Positions 1 to 8,290 of a stretch of DNA of 64,000 nt are shown in pieces. The DNA comes from CAVQGM01 sp963712065 (lineage in GTDB: Bacteria > Actinomycetota > Acidimicrobiia > Acidimicrobiales > Acidimicrobilacustridaceae). The position numbers and the translations under genes were made by a program. The stretch lies in NCBI GenBank assembly GCA_963712065.1, contig CAVQGM010000002.1, positions 1,922,001 through 1,986,000 of the forward strand, read 5' to 3'. A model generated the notes under the pieces. That model was not told the origin of the DNA and ran no database searches. It saw only the letters and a program-made list of their open reading frames with translations. Each line of letters starts with the position of its first letter. Position 1 is the stretch's first letter.

Positions 1-219
1 CGCGCCGCCGGGTGGTACGTCGAGGTCGACCGTGACCTGTGCCAAGGGCACGGGGTGTGCGAGTCGGAGGCACCGACGGTGTTCTCGGTGTCCAAGGCCG
101 GCGACCTCACCATCGTCGACCCGTCACCTCCGGACGAAGAGCGGGCCCGCGTCGACCAGGCCGTGCGCTACTGCCCCACCCACGCCCTGAAGATCACCGA
201 GCCACAGGAGGAGAGCTGA
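1..219 (+). CDS. Ferredoxin, [3Fe-4S] type, 5'-truncated by window edge
   Basis: Only the C-terminal 72 codons are inside the window; the open frame runs from base 1 to a TGA at 217-219. The protein shows a CQGHGVC element (Cys-x5-Cys) near the beginning and a CPTHAL element near the end, the three-cysteine pattern of small [3Fe-4S] ferredoxins that reduce actinobacterial cytochromes P450. It is short, acidic and has no membrane segment, as expected of a soluble electron carrier. The stop is one base before the next start, so it is probably the last part of a transcript shared with the genes that follow. The redox partner is likely a P450 gene to the left, outside the window; that is inference. 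Confidence 0.85.
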   Translation, partial: RAAGWYVEVDRDLCQGHGVCESEAPTVFSVSKAGDLTIVDPSPPDEERARVDQAVRYCPTHALKITEPQEES

Positions 220-220
220 C

Positions 221-781
221 ATGCCGGCATTCCCGCGCGACGAGCTGGAGGAGATGGTGGAGCGGTGGCTCCAGGCCAACCGCGACGCCGAGGCGGCCGG
301 CGACTGGCGGCCCATGGCCGAGCTGTTCACCGAGGACGCCACCTACGGGTGGAACTACGGTCCGGACACGGAGTTCATGGCCGTGGGCCGAGACGAGATC
401 CGCGAGCTCGCCCTCGGCGCCGAGATGGGCGGCCTCGACGGCTGGGAGTACCCCTACCAGGACATCCTCATCGACGACCGCCGGGGCATGGTCGTCGGCT
501 TCTGGAAGCAGATCGCCGACGCCACCCGCGCCGACGGCCGCACCTACGAGGTGGCCGGCATCGGCGGGTCGTGGTTCCGCTACGGCGGGAACTTCCAGTG
601 GAGCTGGCAGCGCGACTTCTTCGACTTCGGCAACGCCACGGCGCTGTTCGTCGAGATGATGCAGGCCGACGTGCTGAGCGACGGGATGACCGCCCGCATG
701 CACCGCTCGATGAAGGGGCCGTTGCCCGGCTACTACCCGGTCCACCAGGCGCCGGTCGGCATCTGGGACCTGCCGTCATGA
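221..781 (+). CDS. NTF2-like/SnoaL-fold protein
   Basis: This is a 186-residue soluble protein with the look of the NTF2-like (SnoaL) cone fold: an N-terminal helix with a Glu/Trp-rich pattern, a central acidic LFTEDATYGW stretch (about residues 29-38) and a C-terminal beta-rich half full of Trp and Tyr (SWFRYGG, FQWSW). Members of this fold include ketosteroid isomerases, dehydratases and cyclases, as well as non-enzymatic subunits. The start ATG follows GGAGGAGAG closely, a strong ribosome binding site inside the preceding ferredoxin end. It overlaps the next gene by ATGA. The context is oxidative catabolism, so an isomerase/hydratase-like role is possible, but the catalytic residues cannot be assigned. 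Confidence 0.7.
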   Translation: MPAFPRDELEEMVERWLQANRDAEAAGDWRPMAELFTEDATYGWNYGPDTEFMAVGRDEIRELALGAEMGGLDGWEYPYQDILIDDRRGMVVGFWKQIADATRADGRTYEVAGIGGSWFRYGGNFQWSWQRDFFDFGNATALFVEMMQADVLSDGMTARMHRSMKGPLPGYYPVHQAPVGIWDLPS

Positions 782-2289
782 CCGCGTCCCCTTCTCACCC
801 CCACCCGGCCGGGGCGCCATGGGCGGGCCTCGGCCCGCTCGACGTGGTGCTCGTCGACGGTGAGCTGCGGCCGGCGTCGGGTGGAGGGCGGTTCGCCACG
901 ATCGACCCGGCGACCGAGGAGGTGCTGGGGGATGCCGCCGACGCCACCGCGGCCGACGCCGACGCCGCGGTCGCCGCCGCCCGCCGGGCCTTCGACGAGT
1001 CCGGGTGGGCCACCGACGTCGAGCTGCGGGCCCGCTGCCTGCGCCAGCTGCGCGACGCCATGGCCGACCACGCCGACGATCTGCGCGAGCTCACCATCGC
1101 CGAGGTCGGCGCGCCCCGCTTCCTCACCGCCGGCGCCCAGCTCGAGGCGCCGGTGGCCGACCTCGGGTGGATGGCCGACCTGGCCGAGTCCTACGACGGC
1201 TGGAGCGAGGATCTCGGCGAATCGGCGTTCATGGGCATCACGTCGCGGCGCTGGGCGCTGCGCGAGCCGGCCGGCGTGGTGGCCGCCATCACCCCGTGGA
1301 ACTTCCCCCACCAGATCAACCTGGCCAAGGTCGGCCCGGCCCTGGCCGCCGGCTGCACCGTGGTGCTCAAGCCCGCCCCCGACACCCCGTGGTGCGCGTC
1401 GGCCATGGCTCGCATCGCCGCGACCGAGACGGACCTGCCGCCCGGCGTGCTCAACGTCGTGACGTCGTCCGACCACGAGATCGGAAGCCGCCTCACCACC
1501 AATCCCGACGTCGACCTCATCTCCTTCACCGGCTCGACGGCCACGGGCAAGAAGGTCATGGTCGCCGCCGCCGAGCGCATCGCCCGCGTGTTCCTGGAGC
1601 TCGGCGGCAAGTCGGCGTTCATCGTGCTCGACGACGCCGACCTGGCCGCCGCCTGTTCGATGGCGGCGTTCACGGCCTGCACCCACGCCGGCCAGGGCTG
1701 TGCCATCACCACCCGCCTCGTCGTGCCCCGGGCCCGCTACGAGGAGGCGGTCGAGGCCGCCGCCACCACCATGGCCGCCATCGGCGCCGGCGACCCTCGG
1801 GACGACGGCACGATCTGCGGCCCGGTGATCTCGGCCCGCCAGCGCGACCGCATCGAGGGCTACCTCGCCTCGGCCGTCGACGAGGGCGGCACCTTCGCCT
1901 GCGGCGGCGGCCGACCGCCCGGGCGGGACCGGGGCTTCTTCATCGAGCCCACCCTGATCGCCGGTCTGGGCAACGAGGCCCGGGTGGCCCGTGAGGAGAT
2001 CTTCGGGCCGGTGCTGGTGGCCATCCCCCACGACGGCGACGACGACGCCGTGCGCATCGCCAACGACTCGCCCTACGGGCTGTCCGGTGCGGTCCACTCG
2101 GGTGATCCCGATCGGGCGTGGACGGTGGCCCGGCGGGTGCGCACCGGGACGATGAGCGTCAACGGGGGCGTCTGGTACGGCGGCGACGTGCCCTTCGGAG
2201 GGGTGAAGCAGTCGGGGATCGGGCGCGAGATGGGTCGGGCCGGGTTCGAGGAGTACCTCGAGATCAAGGCCGTGGCCGAGGCGATCTGA
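778..2289 (+). CDS. NAD(P)-dependent aldehyde dehydrogenase
   Basis: The protein has 503 residues, the normal length of the aldehyde dehydrogenase superfamily. It oxidises an aldehyde to an acid with NAD(P)+. Visible signatures are TPWNFP in the cofactor domain, FTGSTATG, the general base Glu274 in ELGGKSA, the catalytic Cys308 in GQGC, EEIFGPV, and a C-terminal PFGGVKQSG. The frame stays open far upstream, but the ATG at 778 overlaps the previous stop as ATGA and the homology begins after it, so translational coupling makes this the likely start. The substrate is unknown. It probably works with the SDR and hydroxyisobutyrate dehydrogenase-like enzymes downstream in breakdown of an alcohol or acyl intermediate. 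Confidence 0.93.
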   Translation: MTASPSHPHPAGAPWAGLGPLDVVLVDGELRPASGGGRFATIDPATEEVLGDAADATAADADAAVAAARRAFDESGWATDVELRARCLRQLRDAMADHADDLRELTIAEVGAPRFLTAGAQLEAPVADLGWMADLAESYDGWSEDLGESAFMGITSRRWALREPAGVVAAITPWNFPHQINLAKVGPALAAGCTVVLKPAPDTPWCASAMARIAATETDLPPGVLNVVTSSDHEIGSRLTTNPDVDLISFTGSTATGKKVMVAAAERIARVFLELGGKSAFIVLDDADLAAACSMAAFTACTHAGQGCAITTRLVVPRARYEEAVEAAATTMAAIGAGDPRDDGTICGPVISARQRDRIEGYLASAVDEGGTFACGGGRPPGRDRGFFIEPTLIAGLGNEARVAREEIFGPVLVAIPHDGDDDAVRIANDSPYGLSGAVHSGDPDRAWTVARRVRTGTMSVNGGVWYGGDVPFGGVKQSGIGREMGRAGFEEYLEIKAVAEAI

Positions 2290-2312
2290 CCGGCACGGCA
2301 CCAGATCGATCG

Positions 2313-2360
2313 TTCTGGTGTGAGATCTTGCGGCCGGGACGGCCGCATCTCACACCAGAA
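2313..2360. promoter_or_regulatory. Long near-perfect inverted repeat between aldehyde dehydrogenase and SDR genes
   Basis: In the 91-bp gap, TTCTGGTGTGAGAT (2313-2326) is exactly complementary to ATCTCACACCAGAA (2347-2360). A nested GCGGCC/GGCCGC stem surrounds a GGGAC loop, with a 3-nt CTT bulge on the left arm. No T-tract follows, so an intrinsic terminator is not clearly supported. It could be an operator for a dimeric repressor, an attenuator, or an RNA stem that separates the two halves of the operon. The next start follows about 20 bases later. Confidence 0.7.
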
Positions 2361-2380
2361 CCGGACAGGACGGGAGTGAG

Positions 2381-3133
2381 ATGGGACGGTTCGACGACAA
2401 GGTGAGCATCGTCACCGGCGCGGCCGGGGGCATCGGCGAGGCCTACGCCCGCAGCCTGGCCGCCGAGGGGGCGTCGGTGGTGGTGGCCGACATCGACGTC
2501 GCCGGCGCCGAGGCGGTCGCCGGCGACATCGTGGCCGGTGGCGGGACGGCCCTCGGCCTGCGGGTCGACGTGTCCGACCCCGAGTCGACCAGGGCCATGG
2601 CCGACGCCACCGTCGAGGCCTTCGGCGGCATCGACCACCTCGTCAACAACGCCGCCATCTTCGGCGACATGCAGATGGACTCCCTGCTCAACGTCGACTG
2701 GGACTACTACCGCCGGTTCATGTCGGTGAACATGGACGGCGTGCTGCTGTGCACCCGGGCCTGCGCCCGGCCGATGCGCAAGCGGGGTGGCGGGGCCATC
2801 GTCAACCAGTCGTCGACCGCCGCCTGGCTCTACGCCGGCTTCTACGGGCTGGCCAAGGTGGGGGTGAACGGCCTCACCCAGCAGCTCGCCCACGAGCTCG
2901 GCGGCATGGGCGTGCGGGTCAACGCCATCGCCCCCGGCCCGATCGACACCCCCGCCTCTCGCAACCAGGTGCCGAAGGAGTACCTGGACCAGCTGGTCGC
3001 CGGGTTCGCCCTCAAGCGGCAGGGCACGCCCGAGGACCTGGTCGGCATGTGCCTGTTCCTGCTCTCCGACGAGGCGTCGTGGGTGACCGGCCAGATCGTC
3101 AACGTCGACGGCGGCCAGGTGTTCCGCTCATGA
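2381..3133 (+). CDS. Short-chain dehydrogenase/reductase (classical SDR)
   Basis: The 250-residue protein is a classical SDR that interconverts an alcohol and a ketone with NAD(P)(H). The N-terminal cofactor motif is TGAAGGIG (residues 12-19), NNAA lies at 89-92, and the catalytic residues are Ser144 or Ser145, Tyr155 and Lys159 (YGLAK). A PGPIDTP segment and a C-terminal NVDGG segment are also typical. An Asp after the second beta strand (ADID) suggests a preference for NAD+, which is inference. The ATG has a GGGAG element ten bases upstream. The gene stands right behind the long inverted repeat and overlaps the next gene by ATGA. Confidence 0.92.
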   Translation: MGRFDDKVSIVTGAAGGIGEAYARSLAAEGASVVVADIDVAGAEAVAGDIVAGGGTALGLRVDVSDPESTRAMADATVEAFGGIDHLVNNAAIFGDMQMDSLLNVDWDYYRRFMSVNMDGVLLCTRACARPMRKRGGGAIVNQSSTAAWLYAGFYGLAKVGVNGLTQQLAHELGGMGVRVNAIAPGPIDTPASRNQVPKEYLDQLVAGFALKRQGTPEDLVGMCLFLLSDEASWVTGQIVNVDGGQVFRS

Positions 3134-4014
3134 CCGACCCGGTGGGGTTCATCGGGTTGGGGAACATCGGGGCGCCGATGGCGGCGCGGCTCGTGTCGTG
3201 GGAGGGCGGGCTCGTCGTGTGCGACGTCGTCCCGGCGGCGTGCGAGCCGCTCGTCGAGGCCGGCGCCCGGGCCGTCGCCACCCCGGCCGAGGTGGCGAGG
3301 GCCGGTGCCACCGTGATCTCGGTGATGGTGCGCGACGACGACCAGGTGCGCGCGGTGCTCACCGGTCCCGACGGCATCGTCGCCGCCGCCGCCCCGGGCA
3401 CGATCGTGGCCATCCACTCGACCATCGGCGCCGACACGGCGCCGGCGTTGGCCGCCGAGGCCGAGGCCGCCGGCGTGGTGGTCGTCGACGCACCCGTGTC
3501 GGGCGGCGGCATCGGCGCCGCGGAGGGCAACCTGGCGGTGATGGTCGGCGGGCCCGACGACGCCGTCGAGCGGTGCCGGCCCGTGTTCGAGCGCTTCGCC
3601 GGGCTCGTGGTGCACACCGGGCCGGTCGGCTCGGGCACCCGGGCCAAGGTGGCCCGCAACCTGCTGACGTTCGCGTCGTTCGCCGCCGCCGGCGAGGCCC
3701 AGCGCCTGGCCGAAGCCGCCGGCATCAGCCTCACCACGCTGGCCCGGGTGGTGCGCCACTCCGATGCCATCACCGGCGGCGCAGGGGCGATCCTGCTGCG
3801 ACGCACCACCGACGCGCTGCCGGCCGACGATCCGCTGCGCCCCATCATGGAGCACACCCGCGGCCTCGGCGAGAAGGACCTGGGGCTGGCCCTCGCGCTG
3901 GCCGGAGAGCTGGGCGTCGAGCTCCCGATGACCGCCCTGGCCGCCGGTGACCTGGCCGGCGCCCTGGGCGTCCCCCACGACGACGAGCCGGAACTCGAGG
4001 AAGGGAGTGGCTGA
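3130..4014 (+). CDS. NAD-binding dehydrogenase of the 3-hydroxyisobutyrate dehydrogenase family
   Basis: The protein has 294 residues and belongs to the beta-hydroxyacid dehydrogenase family (3-hydroxyisobutyrate, tartronate semialdehyde and related enzymes). It has an N-terminal Rossmann motif GLGNIG (9-14), the substrate-binding DAPVSGGGIGA segment (about 120-130), the catalytic Lys173 in AKVARNLL, and a GEKDLGLAL helix near the C-terminus. These enzymes oxidise a beta-hydroxy acid with NAD(P)+. The open frame extends far upstream, but only the ATG at 3130, overlapping the SDR stop as ATGA, gives the family-like N-terminus. It shares a transcript with the SDR and the decarboxylase-like gene. 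Confidence 0.9.
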   Translation: MTDPVGFIGLGNIGAPMAARLVSWEGGLVVCDVVPAACEPLVEAGARAVATPAEVARAGATVISVMVRDDDQVRAVLTGPDGIVAAAAPGTIVAIHSTIGADTAPALAAEAEAAGVVVVDAPVSGGGIGAAEGNLAVMVGGPDDAVERCRPVFERFAGLVVHTGPVGSGTRAKVARNLLTFASFAAAGEAQRLAEAAGISLTTLARVVRHSDAITGGAGAILLRRTTDALPADDPLRPIMEHTRGLGEKDLGLALALAGELGVELPMTALAAGDLAGALGVPHDDEPELEEGSG

Positions 4015-4015
4015 C

Positions 4016-4384
4016 GTGACCGAGAGCAGCGACCGCCGGGCCAAGGGCAAGGCGATGATGAAGCAGGTCTACGGCTGGGACGTCGGCGACCCGAACGACC
4101 GGTTCGTCGAGCTCACCATCGACCACCTCTTCGGTGACGTGTGGGCCGAGGGGACGATGTCGGTGCGGGAGAAGCGACTCCTGCTGCTGGGTCTGCTGGT
4201 GGGCACCGGCCAGGACGACGTGGTCGGGCTGCAGCTCGACGCCGCCCTGCGCCTCGAGGAGCTCTCCCCCGACGAGCTGCGCGAGCTCGTGGTGTTCATC
4301 GCCCACTACGCCGGCTGGCCGCGCGGGGCGAAGCTCAACTCGACCGTCGAGGACCTGATCGCGAAGGCCGAGAAGGGTTCGTGA
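4016..4384 (+). CDS. Carboxymuconolactone decarboxylase/AhpD-like protein
   Basis: The protein has 122 residues when started at the GTG at 4016, which follows an AAGGGAG ribosome binding site and lies just after the previous stop; an earlier ATG at 3947 would overlap that gene by 68 bases and is less likely. The sequence matches the carboxymuconolactone decarboxylase fold: an R-x-K-x-L start region, GLLVGTGQDDVV, and FIAHYAGWPRG near the end. The Cys pair of redox-active AhpD proteins is absent, so a decarboxylase/lactonase-like or structural role is more likely than a peroxidase. It lies in an operon of dehydrogenases, consistent with ring or side-chain catabolism. Confidence 0.8.
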   Translation: MTESSDRRAKGKAMMKQVYGWDVGDPNDRFVELTIDHLFGDVWAEGTMSVREKRLLLLGLLVGTGQDDVVGLQLDAALRLEELSPDELRELVVFIAHYAGWPRGAKLNSTVEDLIAKAEKGS

Positions 4385-4388
4385 GGCG

Positions 4389-5639
4389 GTGAGCGATCCC
4401 CGGGATCGGCTCGACCGGGCCGCACTGGCCCGGCTCGTCCGCGAGCACCTGCTGGCGGGCCACCTGATCGACCGGGCGGGGATGCCGCTGCTGCTGGCCC
4501 ACGTCACCCCCGACGTCATGGCCCAGGTGGCCATCGAGGAGTGGGCCGGCGCCAGCCCGCTCTACACGCGGCGCATGCAGCGGCTCCTCGGGTTCGAGGG
4601 CGACGACGTGACCACCATCTTCAAGGGGATGCAGCTCGACGTCGGGGCGCCGCCGCAGTTCATGGACTTCCGCTACGAGGTGCACGACCGCGACCACGGC
4701 GAGTTCCGGCTGGCCCACTGCGGGGCGTTGATGGACGTCGAGCCGATGGGCGACGAGATGGTCGTGGCCATGTGCCACGACATCGAGGACCCCACCTTCC
4801 CGGCCACGGCCTGCGCCACCAACCCCCGGGCCCAGGTCGAGCCGGTGCACCGCCCGCCCCGCTCCCCCGCCGACCGCAGCTCCATCGATGGCTTCCGGCC
4901 CCACTGCCACTGGACGGTCACCATCGACCCGGACCATCCGGCGGCCGACGAGCCCCCCGAGGCGGCCCGCCTGGCCGACTCGTTCGCCGCCTCACTGCCG
5001 TTGACCGACCCCGGTGCGATCACCGACGGCGAGGGCCGCCGCTGGTACGACGGTCCCCTCGAGGCCGACATCGACCTCCACGCCTTCGCCGCGCCGGTGC
5101 TGGCGGCGATCGACGACGAGGTGTGCCTGCAGGGCCACCTGCTCGTGCTGTCGTTCCTGGCGTCGGTCATCGAGCGGCTCGGCCCCGAGGTCGCCTCCGA
5201 CCTGGGCCGGGGCCAGCTCACCGGCATCGGCGCCGTCGCCGTGGACCGGCTGCGCGACGCCTTCGGTCTCGGCGACGACCTCGATGCCATCGCGACCGTC
5301 GTCGACCTCCACCCGGCGTTCCGCCCTCGCTCCTACGTCGACCTGCGCGTCGACCGTGGCGACGCCACGCTGCGGCTGGCGCTGCACCCCTGCCCGGCCA
5401 TCGACGAGACGCTGGCTCCCTCGTGGGCCGGGCTGCTGGCCGCGGCACCCGCCGACCCGAAGCCCCTCGACGCCATCGTCGGGGCCGTGAACCCGACGGC
5501 CCGCTGCCAGCCGGTCGACCCCGACCGTGGTGCCGTGGCCGCCTGGGAGGTCGTCCTCACCGACACCGCCGCCGACGAACCGACCGAGGTCACCCTCACC
5601 CGGTTCTCCACCGGCGCCACGTTCCGCTTCCGCGACTGA
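4389..5639 (+). CDS. Unrecognised 416-residue protein of the catabolic operon
   Basis: I do not recognise this family. The GTG start at 4389 lies five bases after the previous stop. The protein is soluble, acidic and has no signal peptide or membrane helix. The N-terminal half is rich in His and Cys: AHCGALMD (about residue 114), MCHDIEDPTF (about 133), ACATNP and PHCHW (about 176), spacing that could bind a metal. The C-terminal half reads as a second alpha/beta domain with no motif I know. It closes the operon of an aldehyde dehydrogenase, SDR, hydroxyacid dehydrogenase and decarboxylase-like gene, so an enzyme or scaffold of that pathway is plausible. Confidence 0.75.
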   Translation: MSDPRDRLDRAALARLVREHLLAGHLIDRAGMPLLLAHVTPDVMAQVAIEEWAGASPLYTRRMQRLLGFEGDDVTTIFKGMQLDVGAPPQFMDFRYEVHDRDHGEFRLAHCGALMDVEPMGDEMVVAMCHDIEDPTFPATACATNPRAQVEPVHRPPRSPADRSSIDGFRPHCHWTVTIDPDHPAADEPPEAARLADSFAASLPLTDPGAITDGEGRRWYDGPLEADIDLHAFAAPVLAAIDDEVCLQGHLLVLSFLASVIERLGPEVASDLGRGQLTGIGAVAVDRLRDAFGLGDDLDAIATVVDLHPAFRPRSYVDLRVDRGDATLRLALHPCPAIDETLAPSWAGLLAAAPADPKPLDAIVGAVNPTARCQPVDPDRGAVAAWEVVLTDTAADEPTEVTLTRFSTGATFRFRD

Positions 5640-5684
5640 TGCGGATCGCCGGCCGGGGCGACGAAGGCGAGCTGGCGCGCCCGG

Positions 5685-7160
5685 TCACTGCACGGTCAGC
5701 ACCGCCTGATCGGCCCGGATGCTGGGGTTGCCGGCGACGTCGCGCACCCGGCACCGCACGACGTAGTTCCCGGCGACCCGAGGGAGGAACATCCGCCCCC
5801 ACGTCGTGTCGGGCGCCCCCGGCGTGGCGAGGGTGGCCGACAGCCAGGTCTCGACCGACGTCAGGACGTCGGCGGCGTCCAGGTAGGCGCCGGTGGCCTG
5901 CAGTTGGATGCTCACCTCGACGGCGGCCACGCCCTGGTCGTCGTCGGCCACCCCGGAGAGCGTGCGGGGCCGGGTGCGCAGGACCGTCGAGCCGTTCGCC
6001 GATGGGTACCGGAGGTCGCACCCCGGCGCCGAGACGGCGGCATCGCGCTCGGCGGTGACGGCGGCGAGCTCGTTCGTCAGCCCCCCGTTCTCGACGGCCA
6101 GGTCGCCGTTGGCCGCCTCGAGGACGCCGTTGCGCTGCTGCAACCGGCCGACGACGTCGGCCACGCGGTCGGTGAAGGCGCGGGTGCCGTCGAGGATCCG
6201 GTCGTCGGTCGGTGCGCCGGCGAAGAAGTTGCCGCTGCAGGACACCGCGCCGTCGGACCGCAGCGCGCACAGGGACTGGGACGCGAGCGTGGCGGCGACG
6301 AACGGCCCGCCTTCCGGGAGGAACGTGCGGTTGAGGCCCCAGCACCGGAGGTCACCGGTGGTCGCGACCCCACAGGTCCGCCCGTCGCTGAGGGTGACGT
6401 CCACGAAGGTCCCGCCGAGGGGCGCCGGCGCGTCGGCCCAACCCCAGCAGGTGACCGTGCCGTCCGCTCGGATCCCGCAGGCCTCGACGCCACCGACGGC
6501 CAGCCTCGTGAGCGGTTCGGCGGGAGGCGGGTCCTCGGGGAGCCCGAACAGCTCACCCCAGCACTGCGGGGTGGCGTCGGTTCGAAGTGCGCACGAGTAG
6601 TGGAACAGACCGACCTCGACCGTGGTGAAGGTGCCGGTCGGCGCGCCGAGCCGACCGCCGTCGGCCGAGCCCCAGCAGGCGATCGACCCGTCGTCGCGCA
6701 CGGCGCAGGCGTGGTCGCCACCGGCGGAGACGTCGGTGAACGAGCCGTCGGGGGGAATCGTGCGGCCGGAGCCGAGCTCGTCGCCCCAGCACGCCAGCGT
6801 GCCGTCGTCGCGGACGCCGCAGGCGAACGCCGACCCGCTGTCGCCGCCGACCGACACGTCGACGAACCGACCGGGTGCTTCCTGGTCGACGGTCGAGCCC
6901 TTGTCGGACCAGCATCGGGCCTCGCCCGAGGGGATGATCCCGCAGACCCCGCTGGTGGCCCCGTCGATGGTGGTGAACCGCACGGTGTCGTCGAGGTAGC
7001 GCTGCCACCAGCCTTCGGGGTCGGTCGGTGTCGGGGGTGGTGCGGCGGCGGTCGTCGCGGTGCCGGCGGTGGCGCCGAGGCCGAGACCGGCCAGCAGGGC
7101 GACGACCAGGACGACGGACGTGCAGGACCGGGCGAACGACCGGTGGTGGGGGGTGTGCAT
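5685..7160 (-). CDS. Secreted RCC1-type propeller protein with coiled coil and Ig-like tail
   Basis: With the ATG at 7160, which has GGAGG nine bases upstream, the protein has 491 residues and begins with a signal peptide (basic start, then VVLVVALLAGLGLGATAG). Seven repeats of the form C-x4-(D/S)G-x3-CWG follow (about residues 60-315), the pattern of RCC1/BLIP-II seven-bladed propellers; paired cysteines in each blade suggest disulfides outside the cell. Next comes a heptad-like stretch (GRLQQRNGVLEAANGDLAVE) and a C-terminal domain with DDDQGVAAVEV, resembling Ig-like repeats that stabilise surface proteins. Function is unknown; surface binding is likely. A longer start at 7217 exists but lacks a ribosome binding site. 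Confidence 0.8.
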   Translation of the reverse strand: MHTPHHRSFARSCTSVVLVVALLAGLGLGATAGTATTAAAPPPTPTDPEGWWQRYLDDTVRFTTIDGATSGVCGIIPSGEARCWSDKGSTVDQEAPGRFVDVSVGGDSGSAFACGVRDDGTLACWGDELGSGRTIPPDGSFTDVSAGGDHACAVRDDGSIACWGSADGGRLGAPTGTFTTVEVGLFHYSCALRTDATPQCWGELFGLPEDPPPAEPLTRLAVGGVEACGIRADGTVTCWGWADAPAPLGGTFVDVTLSDGRTCGVATTGDLRCWGLNRTFLPEGGPFVAATLASQSLCALRSDGAVSCSGNFFAGAPTDDRILDGTRAFTDRVADVVGRLQQRNGVLEAANGDLAVENGGLTNELAAVTAERDAAVSAPGCDLRYPSANGSTVLRTRPRTLSGVADDDQGVAAVEVSIQLQATGAYLDAADVLTSVETWLSATLATPGAPDTTWGRMFLPRVAGNYVVRCRVRDVAGNPSIRADQAVLTVQ

Positions 7161-7272
7161 CGAGGCCTCCGGGGAAGGAGCGGGCCCGTGTCGCCGAGAC
7201 GACGGTCGGGCGGTCATGCCTCGCGCTCAGAGTGAACCACGCGCTGCGGCCCGTGGCAAGCGTCCGTCGTCG

Positions 7273-8235
7273 CTACGGCTGCTGGAGCTCGTCGCGCAGG
7301 TCCTCGTCGGTGCGGTGCTCCAGGCGCTCGGCCACCATCGTGATCACCACGACCACGACGGCTCCGACCACCACCAGCGCGATGGGCACCCACACGTCGC
7401 CCTCGGGCCACGACAGCTCGGTGCCGTCGGTGCCGTCCGGCCAGGGCCACAGCACCCGGAGCGAGCCGACCATCAGGCCGATGAGGGCGGCCAGCATCGT
7501 GCGCTCGTGGTGGACGAGGCCCCAGTGGAGGGCCTGGGAGAACAGGGCCAGCCCGAGGACCGTGCCGAGGACGAACACGCCGAGGGGCAGGAGGTCCCGG
7601 TCGTTCACCGCTCCCAGGACGACGTCGTACATGCCCAGCATGAGCAGCAGGAACGAGCCGGAGATGCCAGGAAGGATCATGGCGCAGATGGCGATCGATC
7701 CCGACACGAAGAAGACCCACAGCGCCGGGTCCTCGACCGCGCCGGACTGGAACCCGAGCACCACGAAGGTGACGACCGCGCTGGCGCCGAGGGTGGCGAG
7801 GCGACGTCCGTCCCACCCCTTCACGAGGGTGGTGGCGACGTAGATCGAGCCGAGGACCAACCCGAAGAAGAGCGCCGCCATGCGTACCGGCTGCTCCTCG
7901 AGCAGGGTCTCGATCGCCTGGGACAGGGCGAGGATGGAGATGCCGATGCCGACGGCGAGGGGGACGAGGAACAGCCACTCGATCCCCTTCACCCCGTCGA
8001 CGAACCCCCGCACGTCGAGGCGGACGAGTCGGGCGAGGGCACGCGCGCCGTCGCGGATGTTGGTGATGAGCTGGTGGTAGATGCCGAGCACCAGGGCGAC
8101 CGTGCCGCCCGACACCCCGGGAACGATGTCGGCCGCCCCCATCAGCATCCCGCGCACCGTCTGACCACCGATCCGGGCGGGGGTTCCGGGTCCGGGCGCG
8201 CCGGCGCGAGCGGGGGGGTCGGCGGGTTCGGGCAC
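7273..8235 (-). CDS. DUF368 family membrane protein, polyprenyl-phosphate translocase (PopT-like)
   Basis: The 320-residue protein is an integral membrane protein with about eight to ten hydrophobic helices. The two inverted signature loops are clear: GMLMGAADIVPGVSGGT (about 29-45) and MILPGISGSFLLL (about 185-197). DUF368 proteins have been shown to return undecaprenyl phosphate across the membrane for cell-wall synthesis (PopT family); assignment to this role rests on family knowledge. The GTG start at 8235 lies six bases from a TACGAT hexamer, so the message may be leaderless. The first 20 residues are Pro/Ala-rich and variable, so a later start is possible. Confidence 0.9.
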   Translation of the reverse strand: MPEPADPPARAGAPGPGTPARIGGQTVRGMLMGAADIVPGVSGGTVALVLGIYHQLITNIRDGARALARLVRLDVRGFVDGVKGIEWLFLVPLAVGIGISILALSQAIETLLEEQPVRMAALFFGLVLGSIYVATTLVKGWDGRRLATLGASAVVTFVVLGFQSGAVEDPALWVFFVSGSIAICAMILPGISGSFLLLMLGMYDVVLGAVNDRDLLPLGVFVLGTVLGLALFSQALHWGLVHHERTMLAALIGLMVGSLRVLWPWPDGTDGTELSWPEGDVWVPIALVVVGAVVVVVITMVAERLEHRTDEDLRDELQQP

Positions 8236-8241
8236 CCCGAG

Positions 8242-8247
8242 ATCGTA
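8242..8247 (-). promoter_or_regulatory. Candidate -10 (TACGAT) for a leaderless transcript
   Basis: On the minus strand TACGAT ends six bases before the GTG at 8235. This matches the actinobacterial TAnnnT -10 with transcription beginning at or next to the start codon. No ribosome binding site precedes the GTG, which agrees with a leaderless message. Confidence 0.45.
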
Positions 8248-8290
8248 ACGTCGCCCACGCCCGAACCGGGGCCACCGGCGACCCTGCGGA

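Noticed and set aside
733..2301. 522-codon minus-strand open frame opposite the aldehyde dehydrogenase gene
   Set aside because: It is low-complexity (Gly, Arg, Ala, Val) with no motif, and the + strand has a clear family match; typical shadow frame in GC-rich DNA.
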